A DNA stretch of 64,000 bases, from NCBI RefSeq assembly GCF_030412785.1, contig NZ_CP125295.1, positions 2,666,001 through 2,730,000 on the forward strand. The letters are read 5' to 3'. Below are positions 45,113 to 53,714 of the stretch, one piece after another. Source of the stretch: Paraburkholderia sabiae. Lineage in GTDB: Bacteria; Pseudomonadota; Gammaproteobacteria; Burkholderiales; Burkholderiaceae. The notes below the pieces were generated by a model. It saw only the letters and a program-made list of their open reading frames with translations, did no database searches and was not told the origin of the DNA. Numbering within the stretch: the first letter of the stretch is position 1; each line of letters starts with the position of its first letter. The position numbers and the translations under genes were made by a program.

Positions 45113-46888
45113 TCACGGCACCATCCAGCCGAGGAGGTTTGTGGACTGCAGATATACAAGGATACTCATGCCGACAATCATGAGAAGCGTCCAGCCGAAG
45201 ACACGTCGGAAGAGAAGCCCTTCTTTTCCAGCCATGCCGACCGCTACCGCGGCGATTGCCAGGTTCTGAGGCGAAATTGCTTTGCCGACAACACCACCGG
45301 AGGAGTTTGCTGCTGCCAGCAGGATGGGTGAGAGGCCGGTGTGCTGTGCCGTGGTCGTTTGCAACACGCCGAACAGCGCATTTGCCGATGTATCGGATCC
45401 GGTCAGTGCCGTTGCAATCCAACCCAGCACTGGAGATACGAAGGCGAAGGCGGGACCAGCGTTTGCCGCGAAGATGCCGAGCGTGATGACTTGCCCGGAG
45501 TAGTTCATCACGTAGGCAACGCCGACGACACAGCAGACGGTGAACACAGCCCACCGCAGTTGGTGAAGCGTAGCCTTGTACGCCGACAAAGATTGTTTGA
45601 AAGAGAGGCCGAGAATCGGACCAACGATGAGGCCGGCCAACAAGACAATCGACCCCGCAGAAGCAAGCCATTCGAACTTGGCTTTTGTGCTCACATGCTT
45701 CCCGCTCGCCGTCATGATGTCAAGGAACGGCCAGTCGAAGCTCGATGTAGCGGAACCAAATGCATGGCCAATCCACTTCACTTGCATGAGGGCGACGAGG
45801 CCGATAATGACCAGGTACGGGGCCAACGCTCGGAAAATCTCCAATGCGCTGTAAGTCGGATATTTGGCAGCGGTAACTCCGGCTCCGCCCGCGTTGCCCG
45901 ACCCGGTCCTCCCGAAGGTCGCTTCCTCGCGGTTGAGGCGCGACTCTACCGAGACGCCAGCAGCCGATGCGGCCATTGCCGGCACACCCGCGGCCGAGGG
46001 GATGGCCCAGGAAGGTGTCATCTCCCCGGTTTTTGCGCTTGCAAGTTGACCCTTGCTTTCGACCTGCGACGTCGACCTGGGTTGCCACACTTTCAGGAAG
46101 AGCAGGGCTGCACCGGTCGCCGAGAGAGCCGAAACGATGTCGACTAGTTCGAGCGGGAGGAACGCCGAGCCGATGCATTGCGCGGACGCGAAGACGGCTC
46201 CAGCCAGGAGCGCCAACGGCCACACCTCTTTCACGCCGCGCTTACCGTCTGCCACGACAATGAGAATCAGAGGAACAAACATGGCGAGAAGTGGTGTCTG
46301 GCGTCCGACCATCATGCTGAGCGACTGAACCGGCAGACTGGTGACCTTTGAAAGAAGGGAAATCGGCAAACCTAGCGAACCAAACGCAACAGGACTTGTA
46401 TCCGCGAGAAGGCAGATTGCAGCTGCTTTCACCGGGTCCAACCCGACCGCAATGAGCATCACCGCGCAAATTGCGACTGGTGCTCCGCCCCCTGCCAAGG
46501 ATTCGAGTAGACCACCGAAGCAGAAAGCGATGAGCACCGCCTGCACACGCGTGTCTGGGCTCACCTGCGAAAGGCAATTTCGCAAAACCACGTCGTGACC
46601 ACTCGTCTGCGTGAGCTTGAAGACCCAAATTGCGTTGATTCCTATCCAGATGATTGGAAAGAACCCCGTCGACGCACCCAACGCTGCGGTACTAGCCGTT
46701 TGAACGTACGGCATCTGATAAACAAATACTGCGACCGCCAATGAGCACAGGAGTGCACACAAAGCGGCCCATCGAGCTTGAACCTTGAAGATGCCGAGAA
46801 GCACAAACAGGACCACGAGCGGAAGCGCAGCAGCAGCAGCGGACGCGCCAATGGACTGCCCGAGAGGGTTGTAGATCTGGTGATACAT
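45113..46888 (-). CDS. L-lactate-permease (LldP) family transporter
   Basis: This 591-residue protein has about thirteen membrane segments. Family signatures include FGGLLESLAGGGAPVAI, SPVAFGSLGLPISLL, GSDTSANALFGVLQ and NSSGGVVGKAISPQNLAIA cut as GKAISPQNL. A central hydrophilic insert (about 275-345), low-complexity and Ala/Ser-rich, is longer than usual. LldP-type proteins import lactate and glycolate with protons. As the first gene of an operon with a CoA-transferase and a CitE-like lyase, it may carry a larger 2-hydroxy acid. It is divergent from an HprA-type gene, with a LysR-box-like palindrome between. Confidence 0.92.
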   Translation of the reverse strand: MYHQIYNPLGQSIGASAAAAALPLVVLFVLLGIFKVQARWAALCALLCSLAVAVFVYQMPYVQTASTAALGASTGFFPIIWIGINAIWVFKLTQTSGHDVVLRNCLSQVSPDTRVQAVLIAFCFGGLLESLAGGGAPVAICAVMLIAVGLDPVKAAAICLLADTSPVAFGSLGLPISLLSKVTSLPVQSLSMMVGRQTPLLAMFVPLILIVVADGKRGVKEVWPLALLAGAVFASAQCIGSAFLPLELVDIVSALSATGAALLFLKVWQPRSTSQVESKGQLASAKTGEMTPSWAIPSAAGVPAMAASAAGVSVESRLNREEATFGRTGSGNAGGAGVTAAKYPTYSALEIFRALAPYLVIIGLVALMQVKWIGHAFGSATSSFDWPFLDIMTASGKHVSTKAKFEWLASAGSIVLLAGLIVGPILGLSFKQSLSAYKATLHQLRWAVFTVCCVVGVAYVMNYSGQVITLGIFAANAGPAFAFVSPVLGWIATALTGSDTSANALFGVLQTTTAQHTGLSPILLAAANSSGGVVGKAISPQNLAIAAVAVGMAGKEGLLFRRVFGWTLLMIVGMSILVYLQSTNLLGWMVP

Positions 46889-47244
46889 GAATGTCTCCGT
46901 GCCTGGTTGAGGAGGCTTTTTCTGCTATGTGCTCCGAATCTACAAGAGAACCTCAACCAACTGGAAATACTGTTTTCAACTACGGGGTATAGAACGCTTC
47001 TATGTCGGGACCAGCATCCTTGACACTGCCTCGACGTCGCCGCTACCGTGGCGCCGGGTCAGTTGCTATTCGCTGCTTTGCCAGTGAGATAAGCAGGCAA
47101 CCGGCCTCCTCTCCGCTGTACCTTAACTGCCAGCCGAGTCGGCTTCGCACCCTTCTTCAGGGTCCGGGCCCTGAGCGCCCCGCCGATTTGATGTGTTATT
47201 TGAGGACAGTGTCTCGAACCTGAAGCATTCTTTTCTCAGTGAAC
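46889..47244. other. Divergent control region between LldP and HprA-type genes
   Basis: These 356 bases contain a LysR-box-like palindrome at 46989-47003 and no supported coding sequence. Promoters for both flanking genes should lie here; I see no consensus sigma-70 pair. Confidence 0.55.
46989..47003. promoter_or_regulatory. LysR-type operator candidate (T-N11-A palindrome)
   Basis: ATAGAA-CGC-TTCTAT is a perfect inverted repeat that contains the LysR consensus T-N11-A (T at 46990, A at 47002). It lies 100 bases upstream of the permease start and 240 bases upstream of the HprA-type start, between genes that have LysR neighbours on both sides. Confidence 0.5.
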
Positions 47245-48234
47245 ATGTCCCTGTCATCCTCTTCTTTGCGAGTGGTCTTCCTGGACCGCATGACGATTCC
47301 GCCCACGACAACACTCAAAGAGTTGCCCTTTCTTCACACCCTTACCGTCCATGACTCTACGAGTTCCGACGAGGTGGCCCAGCGAATCCAGGAGGCCGAT
47401 ATCGTCATTACAAATAAAGTGAAGCTGAGCGCCGAGGCCCTTGAACAGGCAAAAAACCTTAGACTCATCGCGATTGCAGCGACCGGAACGGATAATGTGG
47501 ATCTAGCTGCGTGCGACAAACATGGCATTACTGTAACCAATGTCCGCGACTATGCCGTGCACACGGTTCCCGAACACACGTTCGCACTGATTTTCTCGCT
47601 GCGCCGCAGCCTCGCAGCCTATCGCTCTGCAGTACAAGCAGGGCGTTGGCAGGAATCCGGGCAGTTCTGCTTTTTCGACTACCCTATCAGGGATTTGACA
47701 GGCTCAACCCTTGGCGTCATTGGAGATGGTGCACTGGGGAAAGCAACGGCCGACATCGGAAGAGCGCTGGGGCTTAAGGTGCTGTTTTCGGCATACAAGG
47801 GTCGCGATGATATGGGGACGCTGTACACGCCTTTCGAGAAGGTCCTGGAAGAGTCCGACATCATTACGCTGCACTGCCCGGTCAACGATGCGACCCGTGA
47901 CCTTATCAGCCATGCTGAATTCGCGAAGATGAAGCGTCGTCCGCTTCTTATCAACACCGCACGTGGTGGCCTCGTCAATGAACGCGCGCTCGTTCGAGCA
48001 CTTATGTCGAATCAAATCTCCGGCGCGGGATTCGATGTAGTCACACAGGAACCTTTGCCGGCCGACAATCCGCTGAATGAGATTTTGAATCATCCCGCAT
48101 TCATTCTCACGCCGCACGTCGCGTGGGCAAGCGAGGAGGCTATCCAGTCCCTCGCCGACCAACTCATGGACAACGTGACTGCATATATTCAAGGGTCGCC
48201 ACGGAATATTGTGAATACCCCGCTCACCAGATGA
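47245..48234 (+). CDS. D-2-hydroxyacid dehydrogenase, hydroxypyruvate-reductase (HprA) type, copy 1
   Basis: The 329-residue enzyme has GVIGDGALGKATADIGRALGL as its NAD motif, shortened GVIGDGALG, with Gly-Asp-Gly in place of the usual GxGxxG spacing. The catalytic Arg is in INTARGGLVNE, Glu in VTQEPLP and His in LTPHVAWAS. NYAVHTVPEHTFALIF-type sequence (here DYAVHTVPEHTF) is characteristic of glycerate dehydrogenases that reduce hydroxypyruvate to D-glycerate and glyoxylate to glycolate. It is nearly the same as the protein at 53715-54698. A GTG two codons upstream (47239) is an alternative start. Confidence 0.9.
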   Translation: MSLSSSSLRVVFLDRMTIPPTTTLKELPFLHTLTVHDSTSSDEVAQRIQEADIVITNKVKLSAEALEQAKNLRLIAIAATGTDNVDLAACDKHGITVTNVRDYAVHTVPEHTFALIFSLRRSLAAYRSAVQAGRWQESGQFCFFDYPIRDLTGSTLGVIGDGALGKATADIGRALGLKVLFSAYKGRDDMGTLYTPFEKVLEESDIITLHCPVNDATRDLISHAEFAKMKRRPLLINTARGGLVNERALVRALMSNQISGAGFDVVTQEPLPADNPLNEILNHPAFILTPHVAWASEEAIQSLADQLMDNVTAYIQGSPRNIVNTPLTR

Positions 48235-48585
48235 GAAAGACTCGGCTCTGATATCTTCTGACTTCGCGCGGCCCCGCTTCGCCATGCTGTTCGCAGTCTC
48301 CGTCACGCGTAACGGAAGCGAGGCCACTCTTGTCGATATTGATGAGTATCTTGAGTTGAAACACACGTGCGTAGGCGGAATCCGACAGTCATGTCCCGGG
48401 ACATACCACGAGCCAAAAACTTAAGGATGCCAGTGCTCGCGACGGGCAATTTTGTGTTCGCTACCGCCCACCTTTAGGGTTCGCCAGCGTTGAGTCACCA
48501 GGGCTACAAGCACTTGGGGTGCACTTCGACAAAAGTGCAATACACTCCCACTCAGGCACTTAACCCTACTTCCGCTTGCCGCACT
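48235..48585. other. Upstream region of LysR gene with inverted repeat
   Basis: These 351 bases hold an inverted repeat at 48520-48539 close to the LysR start and a 17-base sequence (48369-48385) that also occurs at 31169-31185. I see no gene. Confidence 0.55.
48520..48539. promoter_or_regulatory. Inverted repeat upstream of LysR gene, candidate operator
   Basis: TGCACTT (48520-48526) and AAGTGCA (48533-48539) form a perfect 7-base inverted repeat with a 6-base spacer, 46 bases before the LysR ATG. A partial extra GCACTT-like copy (CACTT at 48511) lies just upstream. Autoregulation by the downstream LysR protein is plausible. Confidence 0.45.
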
Positions 48586-49491
48586 ATGTCGAGTTACTTC
48601 CATTACGACCTGCACTCGCTCCGACTCTTCATCGTGGTCGCAGAGTTCGGGAGCCTCACGAAAGCTGCTGAGCGAATGAACCTTACACTCGGGGCAGTCA
48701 GCAAACGGATTGCCGACCTTGAGCGAAGCACCGGATGCGCGCTTCTGCTGAGGCAGCCTCGTGGGGTCGAATTAACCGGCGCAGGTAAGGGGCTTCTTGT
48801 ACATGCCCGGCAGGTGGTCGAACGCGTGAATCGCATGGCCAACGAAATGAGTGACTACGCCGTGGGAGTACGTGGGCACGTGAGGATGTGGGCGAATACG
48901 TCCGCAATCGTCCAGTTCTTGCCGCGCGACGTTCGCACCTTCCTCACTGACAACCCCAGCGTCAAGATTTCGTTGGAGGAACGACTTAGTGGAGATATCG
49001 TTGCTGCGGTCAAGAGCGGGGATGTCGACATTGGCATATTCGCCGACAATGTTCCCGCTCCGGGCATCGAGAAAGTCGTCTATCGACGGGATAAGCTGGT
49101 ATTGCTCGTCCCCAATGACCATCCACTCGCCCTCCTTGAAAGCGTTGCCTTCGTCGACACGCTTGATTTCGAGTATGTCGGGTTGAACGAAGGCAGTTCG
49201 CTCCTCGCGCGCCTGCTCGCTGCAGCGTTTTCCGCCGAACGGACTCTCAATGTTCGCATTCAGGTGAGCAGCTTCGACGGAATCTGCCGAATGATTGAGC
49301 AGGGGCTAGGCATCGGCGTTTTGCCCGAAGCGGCCGTCCGCAACGAAATTCTTGCCTCCGGACTACGTCAGGTGCAGCTAGTCGACGACTGGGCCGACCG
49401 AACGCTTTTCATTGGCACGCGGTCGCTGGATGATCTATCCCCTGAAGCGACTCGACTCTTCAACTTCATGGCCGGGCGGAGCGACGCATAG
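48586..49491 (+). CDS. LysR-family regulator of the CaiB/HMG-CoA-lyase operon B
   Basis: This 301-residue regulator has the HTH FGSLTKAAERMNLTLGAVSKR and an effector domain with LEERLSGDIVAAVKSGDVDIGIF cut as EERLSGDIV, ending in DDWADRTLFIGTR. It shares subfamily features with the LysR at 40849. ATG 48586 begins the conserved part; an in-frame start at 48490 adds unrelated residues. It is co-directional with and upstream of the CoA-transferase gene at 49609, which it likely controls. A strong hairpin lies between the two. Confidence 0.92.
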   Translation: MSSYFHYDLHSLRLFIVVAEFGSLTKAAERMNLTLGAVSKRIADLERSTGCALLLRQPRGVELTGAGKGLLVHARQVVERVNRMANEMSDYAVGVRGHVRMWANTSAIVQFLPRDVRTFLTDNPSVKISLEERLSGDIVAAVKSGDVDIGIFADNVPAPGIEKVVYRRDKLVLLVPNDHPLALLESVAFVDTLDFEYVGLNEGSSLLARLLAAAFSAERTLNVRIQVSSFDGICRMIEQGLGIGVLPEAAVRNEILASGLRQVQLVDDWADRTLFIGTRSLDDLSPEATRLFNFMAGRSDA

Positions 49492-49500
49492 TCCGCCGCC

Positions 49501-49527
49501 CGACCCTTTCCGAAATGGAAAGGGTCG
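49501..49527. terminator. Strong hairpin between LysR and CoA-transferase genes
   Basis: CGACCCTTTCC (49501-49511) and GGAAAGGGTCG (49517-49527) form a perfect 11-bp stem with a 5-base loop, ten bases after the LysR stop. There is no T-run after it in either direction, so it is either a weak terminator or an mRNA-stability or processing element. Confidence 0.55.
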
Positions 49528-49608
49528 TTGAGAAATCGTCGATTTTCACGTCGAGCCCTTTGTCTCAAAGTGAAGCATCGGTTAAACGACGCTTCACAGG
49601 AGACATTC

Positions 49609-50802
49609 GTGACAAAAAAGCCGCTCGAAGGCGTACGCGTGCTGGAGATGGGACAACTCATCGCTGGTCCGTTTGCGGGAAAGATGTTGGCCGAATTTGG
49701 CGCACACGTAACCAAGATTGAGCCCCCGGGAACCGGCGACCCGCTCCGGAAATGGCGCCTCCTGCACGAGGGCACCTCAGTCTGGTGGGCTGCTCAATCC
49801 CGCAACAAGCAGTCCCTCACGCTCGATCTTCGCTCAGCCGAGGGACAGGACATAGCACGCAAGCTCGTCGCAGAGAGCGACGTACTCATCGAAAACTTCC
49901 GTCCGGGAACGTTAGAAGCCTGGGGGATGAGTTGGGAAGAGCTTCACGCGCTGAACCCGCGCTTGGTCATGCTTCGGGTTTCGGGCTACGGACAAACGGG
50001 TCCTTATCGCGACCGGCCTGGATTCGGCGTCGTAGCCGAAGCAATGGGCGGCCTGCGTCATCTGAGCGGCGAGCCCGGTCGCACCCCGGTGCGCGTTGGG
50101 GTCTCTATTGGCGATTCTCTCTCCGCATTACACGGCGTCATTGGCATCCTCCTGGCGTTGCGCCATCGCGACCAAAACGGCGGCGAAGGGCAAATGATTG
50201 ACGTTGCACTCTATGAGTCGGTCTTCAACATGATGGAGAGCCTTCTCCCTGAGTTCTCTGCTTTCGGTGCGGTACGTCAACCAGCGGGCAGCAGCCTGCC
50301 AGGTATCGCGCCCTCTAACGCCTACCGCTGTGCCGACGGTAAATACGCGCTCATTGCCGGCAACGGTGACAGCATCTTCCGCCGCCTGATGGACCTCATC
50401 GGACGGAGCGACCTTGCGGACGACCCTGCCCTCGCGCAGAACGATGGACGCGTAAAGCAGGTACAACGCATCGATGCAGCCATCAGCGATTGGGCAGGAC
50501 GTCAGCCGCTCGAGGACGTTCTCGCCGCACTCAACGAAGCACGAATTCCTGCCGGGAAAATCTACGACGTCGCAGACATTGCTAGCGACCCCCACTACCA
50601 CGCCCGCGACATGATTCTCGAGGCCCAATTACCGGACGGAACCCCGGTACTGGTCCCAGGCATCGTCCCCAAGCTTAGCGCTACGCCGGGCGCGGTCGAA
50701 TCATTTGCCCCGACGCTCGGCCAGCACACGGACGCTGTCCTGGAGCGAGTTGGCATCGACCAGGCGACGCGAGACGCGTGGCGCTCGCGCGACATTATCT
50801 GA
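49609..50802 (+). CDS. CaiB/BaiF CoA-transferase C
   Basis: The 397-residue class III CoA-transferase has LAEFGAHVTKIEPPGTGDPLR shortened LAEFGAHVTKIEPP, NKQSLTLDLR, ENFRPG and GYGQTGPYRDRPGFGVVAEAM. Asp169, in VSIGDSLSA, is at the position of the catalytic Asp of formyl-CoA transferase. GTG 49609 has CAGGAGA upstream. The GFGVVAEAMGG stretch is common in members that use succinyl-CoA and malate- or citramalate-like acceptors, which fits the lyase gene 17 bases downstream; the acceptor is inferred. Confidence 0.93.
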   Translation: MTKKPLEGVRVLEMGQLIAGPFAGKMLAEFGAHVTKIEPPGTGDPLRKWRLLHEGTSVWWAAQSRNKQSLTLDLRSAEGQDIARKLVAESDVLIENFRPGTLEAWGMSWEELHALNPRLVMLRVSGYGQTGPYRDRPGFGVVAEAMGGLRHLSGEPGRTPVRVGVSIGDSLSALHGVIGILLALRHRDQNGGEGQMIDVALYESVFNMMESLLPEFSAFGAVRQPAGSSLPGIAPSNAYRCADGKYALIAGNGDSIFRRLMDLIGRSDLADDPALAQNDGRVKQVQRIDAAISDWAGRQPLEDVLAALNEARIPAGKIYDVADIASDPHYHARDMILEAQLPDGTPVLVPGIVPKLSATPGAVESFAPTLGQHTDAVLERVGIDQATRDAWRSRDII

Positions 50803-50819
50803 TTGAGAGGAACGCTGCC

Positions 50820-51785
50820 ATGAAAGGTAAACGCCTTTTTATCCAAGAGGTCGCTACGCGCGACGGCTTCCAGAATGAAGCTCAGTTTGTCGACACCGAT
50901 GCAAAGATTGCCTTGGTCGACCGGTTGAGCGCGTGCGGGTACGCGAAGATTGAAGTGACGTCGTTCACTTCACCGAAAGCGATACCTGCGCTTCGAGACG
51001 CCGAGGCCGTCATGCACGGCATCCAGCGGCGTGACGGCGTGATTTACACGGTGCTTGTTCCGAACATCCGCGGGGCTGAACGCGCGCTGTCGTGCGGCGT
51101 CGATGAAGTGAACCTCGTTATGTCTGTAAGCGAGAGTCACAACCGGACCAACCTTCGCATGGGTCGCGAGGACTCGTTTGCCCAACTCGGGGATGTCATC
51201 AGTGTTGTGAAGCAGACAAAGGTTGCTATCAACGTATCTCTTTCAACTGCGATGGGTTGTCCAATGGAGGGTGACGTCGAGCAGACGGAGGTGCTTCGCT
51301 GGATGGCGCGTTTTGCTGAACTGGGCGCGCATGGGGTGACTTTGTGCGACACAACTGGCATGGCCTACCCTTCGCAAGTGCAACAGTTGTGTACTGACGC
51401 ACGCAATGAATTTCCTGAGCTCGAGCTTACGCTGCACTTCCACAATACACGCGGCATGGCCCTTGCCAACACCCTCGCAGCACTTGAAGCCGGTATAGAT
51501 CGCTTCGATTCTTCACTTGGTGGTCTCGGCGGCTGCCCGTATGCGCCGGGCGCAACAGGGAATGTCTGCACTGAAGAGCTTGTTCACATGCTGGAGCTCG
51601 ACGGCTACAACACCGGAGTCCACCTTGCTGAGTTGCTCGCCGCCTCCGCCACACTCCCGACCCTCATCGGGCACGACGTGCCCAGTCAGTTGCTGAAGGC
51701 TGGCCGACGCCTCGACTTGCACTCGATGCCCTGTCTATCGAAAGACGGGCTTCCGGAGCAGCGCGCCTTCGCAGAGAGAGTCTGA
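50820..51785 (+). CDS. HMG-CoA-lyase-family enzyme B
   Basis: This 321-residue DRE-TIM lyase begins FIQEVATRDGFQNE, in which the usual RDGLQ is RDGFQ. It contains EVTSFTSPKAIPALRDAE, HFHNTRGMALANTLAALE and GGCPYAPGATGNVCTEELVHML. The Gln-to-Asn and Leu-to-Phe type changes near the active site, relative to enzyme A at 39768, suggest a different substrate. It sits between the CoA-transferase and a VOC protein in an operon that continues to dctA. It should cleave a 3-hydroxyacyl-CoA with a carboxylate end to acetyl-CoA and a 2-oxo acid or related product. Confidence 0.93.
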   Translation: MKGKRLFIQEVATRDGFQNEAQFVDTDAKIALVDRLSACGYAKIEVTSFTSPKAIPALRDAEAVMHGIQRRDGVIYTVLVPNIRGAERALSCGVDEVNLVMSVSESHNRTNLRMGREDSFAQLGDVISVVKQTKVAINVSLSTAMGCPMEGDVEQTEVLRWMARFAELGAHGVTLCDTTGMAYPSQVQQLCTDARNEFPELELTLHFHNTRGMALANTLAALEAGIDRFDSSLGGLGGCPYAPGATGNVCTEELVHMLELDGYNTGVHLAELLAASATLPTLIGHDVPSQLLKAGRRLDLHSMPCLSKDGLPEQRAFAERV

Positions 51786-51786
51786 G

Positions 51787-52170
51787 ATGGCACTCATCGA
51801 CCATCTGGACCATCTCGTTCTCACTTGCGTCGACCTGGTCGCAACGAAGCGCTTTTACACGGAAGTGCTGCAAATGCACCTGCAGACGTTCGGCGAAGGA
51901 CGCATCGCTTTCCAATTTGGAAATCAAAAAATCAACGTGCACGTGAAGGGCACCGAGTTCGAGCCGAAAGCGCATCTCCCCGTCCCCGGCGCGCTCGACC
52001 TGTGCTTCATTGCCGTCGTCCCGCTCGATGATGTCATCGCGCATCTTAACCGTTGCGGATGGCCGATTCTTGAAGGTCCAGTCGAACGCACGGGTGCCGT
52101 TCAGAAGATTCGCTCTGTCTACGTTCGCGACCCAGACCTGAACCTTATCGAAATATCGGAAGTTATATAA
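51787..52170 (+). CDS. VOC (glyoxalase-fold) family protein
   Basis: The 127-residue single-domain protein has the VOC pattern: [25 protein letters not shown] with a metal His, INVHVKG with a second His, and a C-terminal DPDLNLIEI with the metal Glu. It starts one base after the lyase stop, so it is translationally linked. Candidate roles are an epimerase or isomerase for the CoA ester or a glyoxalase-type detoxification step; sequence alone does not decide. Confidence 0.88.
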   Translation: MALIDHLDHLVLTCVDLVATKRFYTEVLQMHLQTFGEGRIAFQFGNQKINVHVKGTEFEPKAHLPVPGALDLCFIAVVPLDDVIAHLNRCGWPILEGPVERTGAVQKIRSVYVRDPDLNLIEISEVI

Positions 52171-52297
52171 GCAGCACAGCGTGACTGGTCCCCGCTCTGC
52201 GCGACGAAATCCGTCTTCGCAGATGCAGGGCCGGTCCCTTACCGGTGAACGGCAGATAAGCCGACCCACATTTCCAGACATCTTGCAGGAGACAATT

Positions 52298-53611
52298 ATG
52301 AGCATCGCAACGGAAGCCTCCGTCGAGCCACAAGCGAAGCCACGCGCCAGGAAGCGGTGGTTTCAGCACCTCTACATACAGGTATTGATAGCGGTGGTTC
52401 TGGGCATTCTCCTTGGACATTTCTATCCGTCGGCTGGCGAAGCGATGAAGCCATTGGGAGACAACTTCCTAAAGCTCATCAAGCTCATGATTGCCCCGCT
52501 CATCTTCTGCACTGTGGTTCACGGCATCGCCAGCATGAACGACATAAAGTCGGTCGGTCGCGTAGGGGTGAAGTCTCTGATTTACTTCGAGTTGATGACG
52601 ACGCTGGCGCTTGCAATCGGCCTTATTGCCGTGAATATCATGAAGCCTGGCAGTGGCATGCATATCGACCCGAAGACGCTCGACGTCTCGGCGATTGCTG
52701 CTTACACGAAAGCAGCCCACGACCAGAGCGTAGTCGGCTTTCTTTCGCACATCATCCCCTCGACCGTCTTCGGTGCGTTTGCCGAAGGCGACATCCTGCA
52801 AGTGTTGTTCGTTTCAGTCATTTTTGCGTTTGCGCTGCAAATGCTCGGTGAGCGTGGGAAGCCGTTACTTAGCGTCATCGATGCCGGCGCGAACACGTTC
52901 TTCAATATGGTTCGAATCGTGATGTATGTCTCGCCTCTTGGGGCATTCGGAGCGATTGCTTTCACTATCGGCAAGTACGGGGTTATCTCGTTGGGTTCTT
53001 ACGGTCAGCTTCTCTTGACCTACTACCTGACTGGCTTTGTCTTCGTATTCGTCATTCTCGGAGCGGTGTGCCGACTTGCAGGCTTCAGCCTCATCGCGTT
53101 CCTTCGATACATCCGAGAAGAACTGCTTCTGGTTTTGGGCACTTCGTCGTCTGAATCTGCCCTGCCCCGACTGATGGCAAAGCTCGAGCGACTTGGCTGC
53201 GAGAAATCCGTGGTCGGTCTGGTCGTGCCGGCTGGATATTCTTTCAATCTCGACGGCAGCTGTATCAATATGACCGTCCTCGCAATCTTCATCGCGCAAG
53301 CCACAGACAGCACGCTCAGCATTGGACACCAGATAACCCTTCTCCTCGTCCTGCTGCTAACGTCGAAGGGGGCAGCGAGCGTCAGCGGCGGAGCCTTCAT
53401 CGTCCTGGCCGCAACGCTGAGCTCTGTCCCAGGTATCCCAGTCGCAGGCCTCGTGCTCGTGCTTGGTATCTATCGGTTCATCTCGGAAGGTGGTGCGCTC
53501 ATCAATGTCATTGGCAACGGCATCGCGACGATTGTGGTGGCGAAGTGGGAACGTGCGCTCGATCGAAGCACATTCAAAGCGCAACTGGCGCGAGGGCCGA
53601 GAGACGACTAA
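52298..53611 (+). CDS. dctA: C4-dicarboxylate:cation symporter
   Basis: This 437-residue protein matches Dct[63 protein letters not shown] with the serine-rich re-entrant loop, and [22 protein letters not shown]. It has about eight membrane helices and two hairpins. It imports succinate, malate, fumarate and related diacids with Na+ or H+. GCAGGAGA precedes the ATG. Its place in the operon indicates that the substrate of the CoA-transferase/lyase pair is a dicarboxylate. Confidence 0.95.
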   Translation: MSIATEASVEPQAKPRARKRWFQHLYIQVLIAVVLGILLGHFYPSAGEAMKPLGDNFLKLIKLMIAPLIFCTVVHGIASMNDIKSVGRVGVKSLIYFELMTTLALAIGLIAVNIMKPGSGMHIDPKTLDVSAIAAYTKAAHDQSVVGFLSHIIPSTVFGAFAEGDILQVLFVSVIFAFALQMLGERGKPLLSVIDAGANTFFNMVRIVMYVSPLGAFGAIAFTIGKYGVISLGSYGQLLLTYYLTGFVFVFVILGAVCRLAGFSLIAFLRYIREELLLVLGTSSSESALPRLMAKLERLGCEKSVVGLVVPAGYSFNLDGSCINMTVLAIFIAQATDSTLSIGHQITLLLVLLLTSKGAASVSGGAFIVLAATLSSVPGIPVAGLVLVLGIYRFISEGGALINVIGNGIATIVVAKWERALDRSTFKAQLARGPRDD

Positions 53612-53714
53612 AGACATCTTCGTCTCGCGCCAGCCCGTCCATTAAGGCATGCGTCGCCGACTCCGGCCGACGCGCGCCTCCTGTAAAAAATGCAGCCTCA
53701 AGGAAAAATACGTC

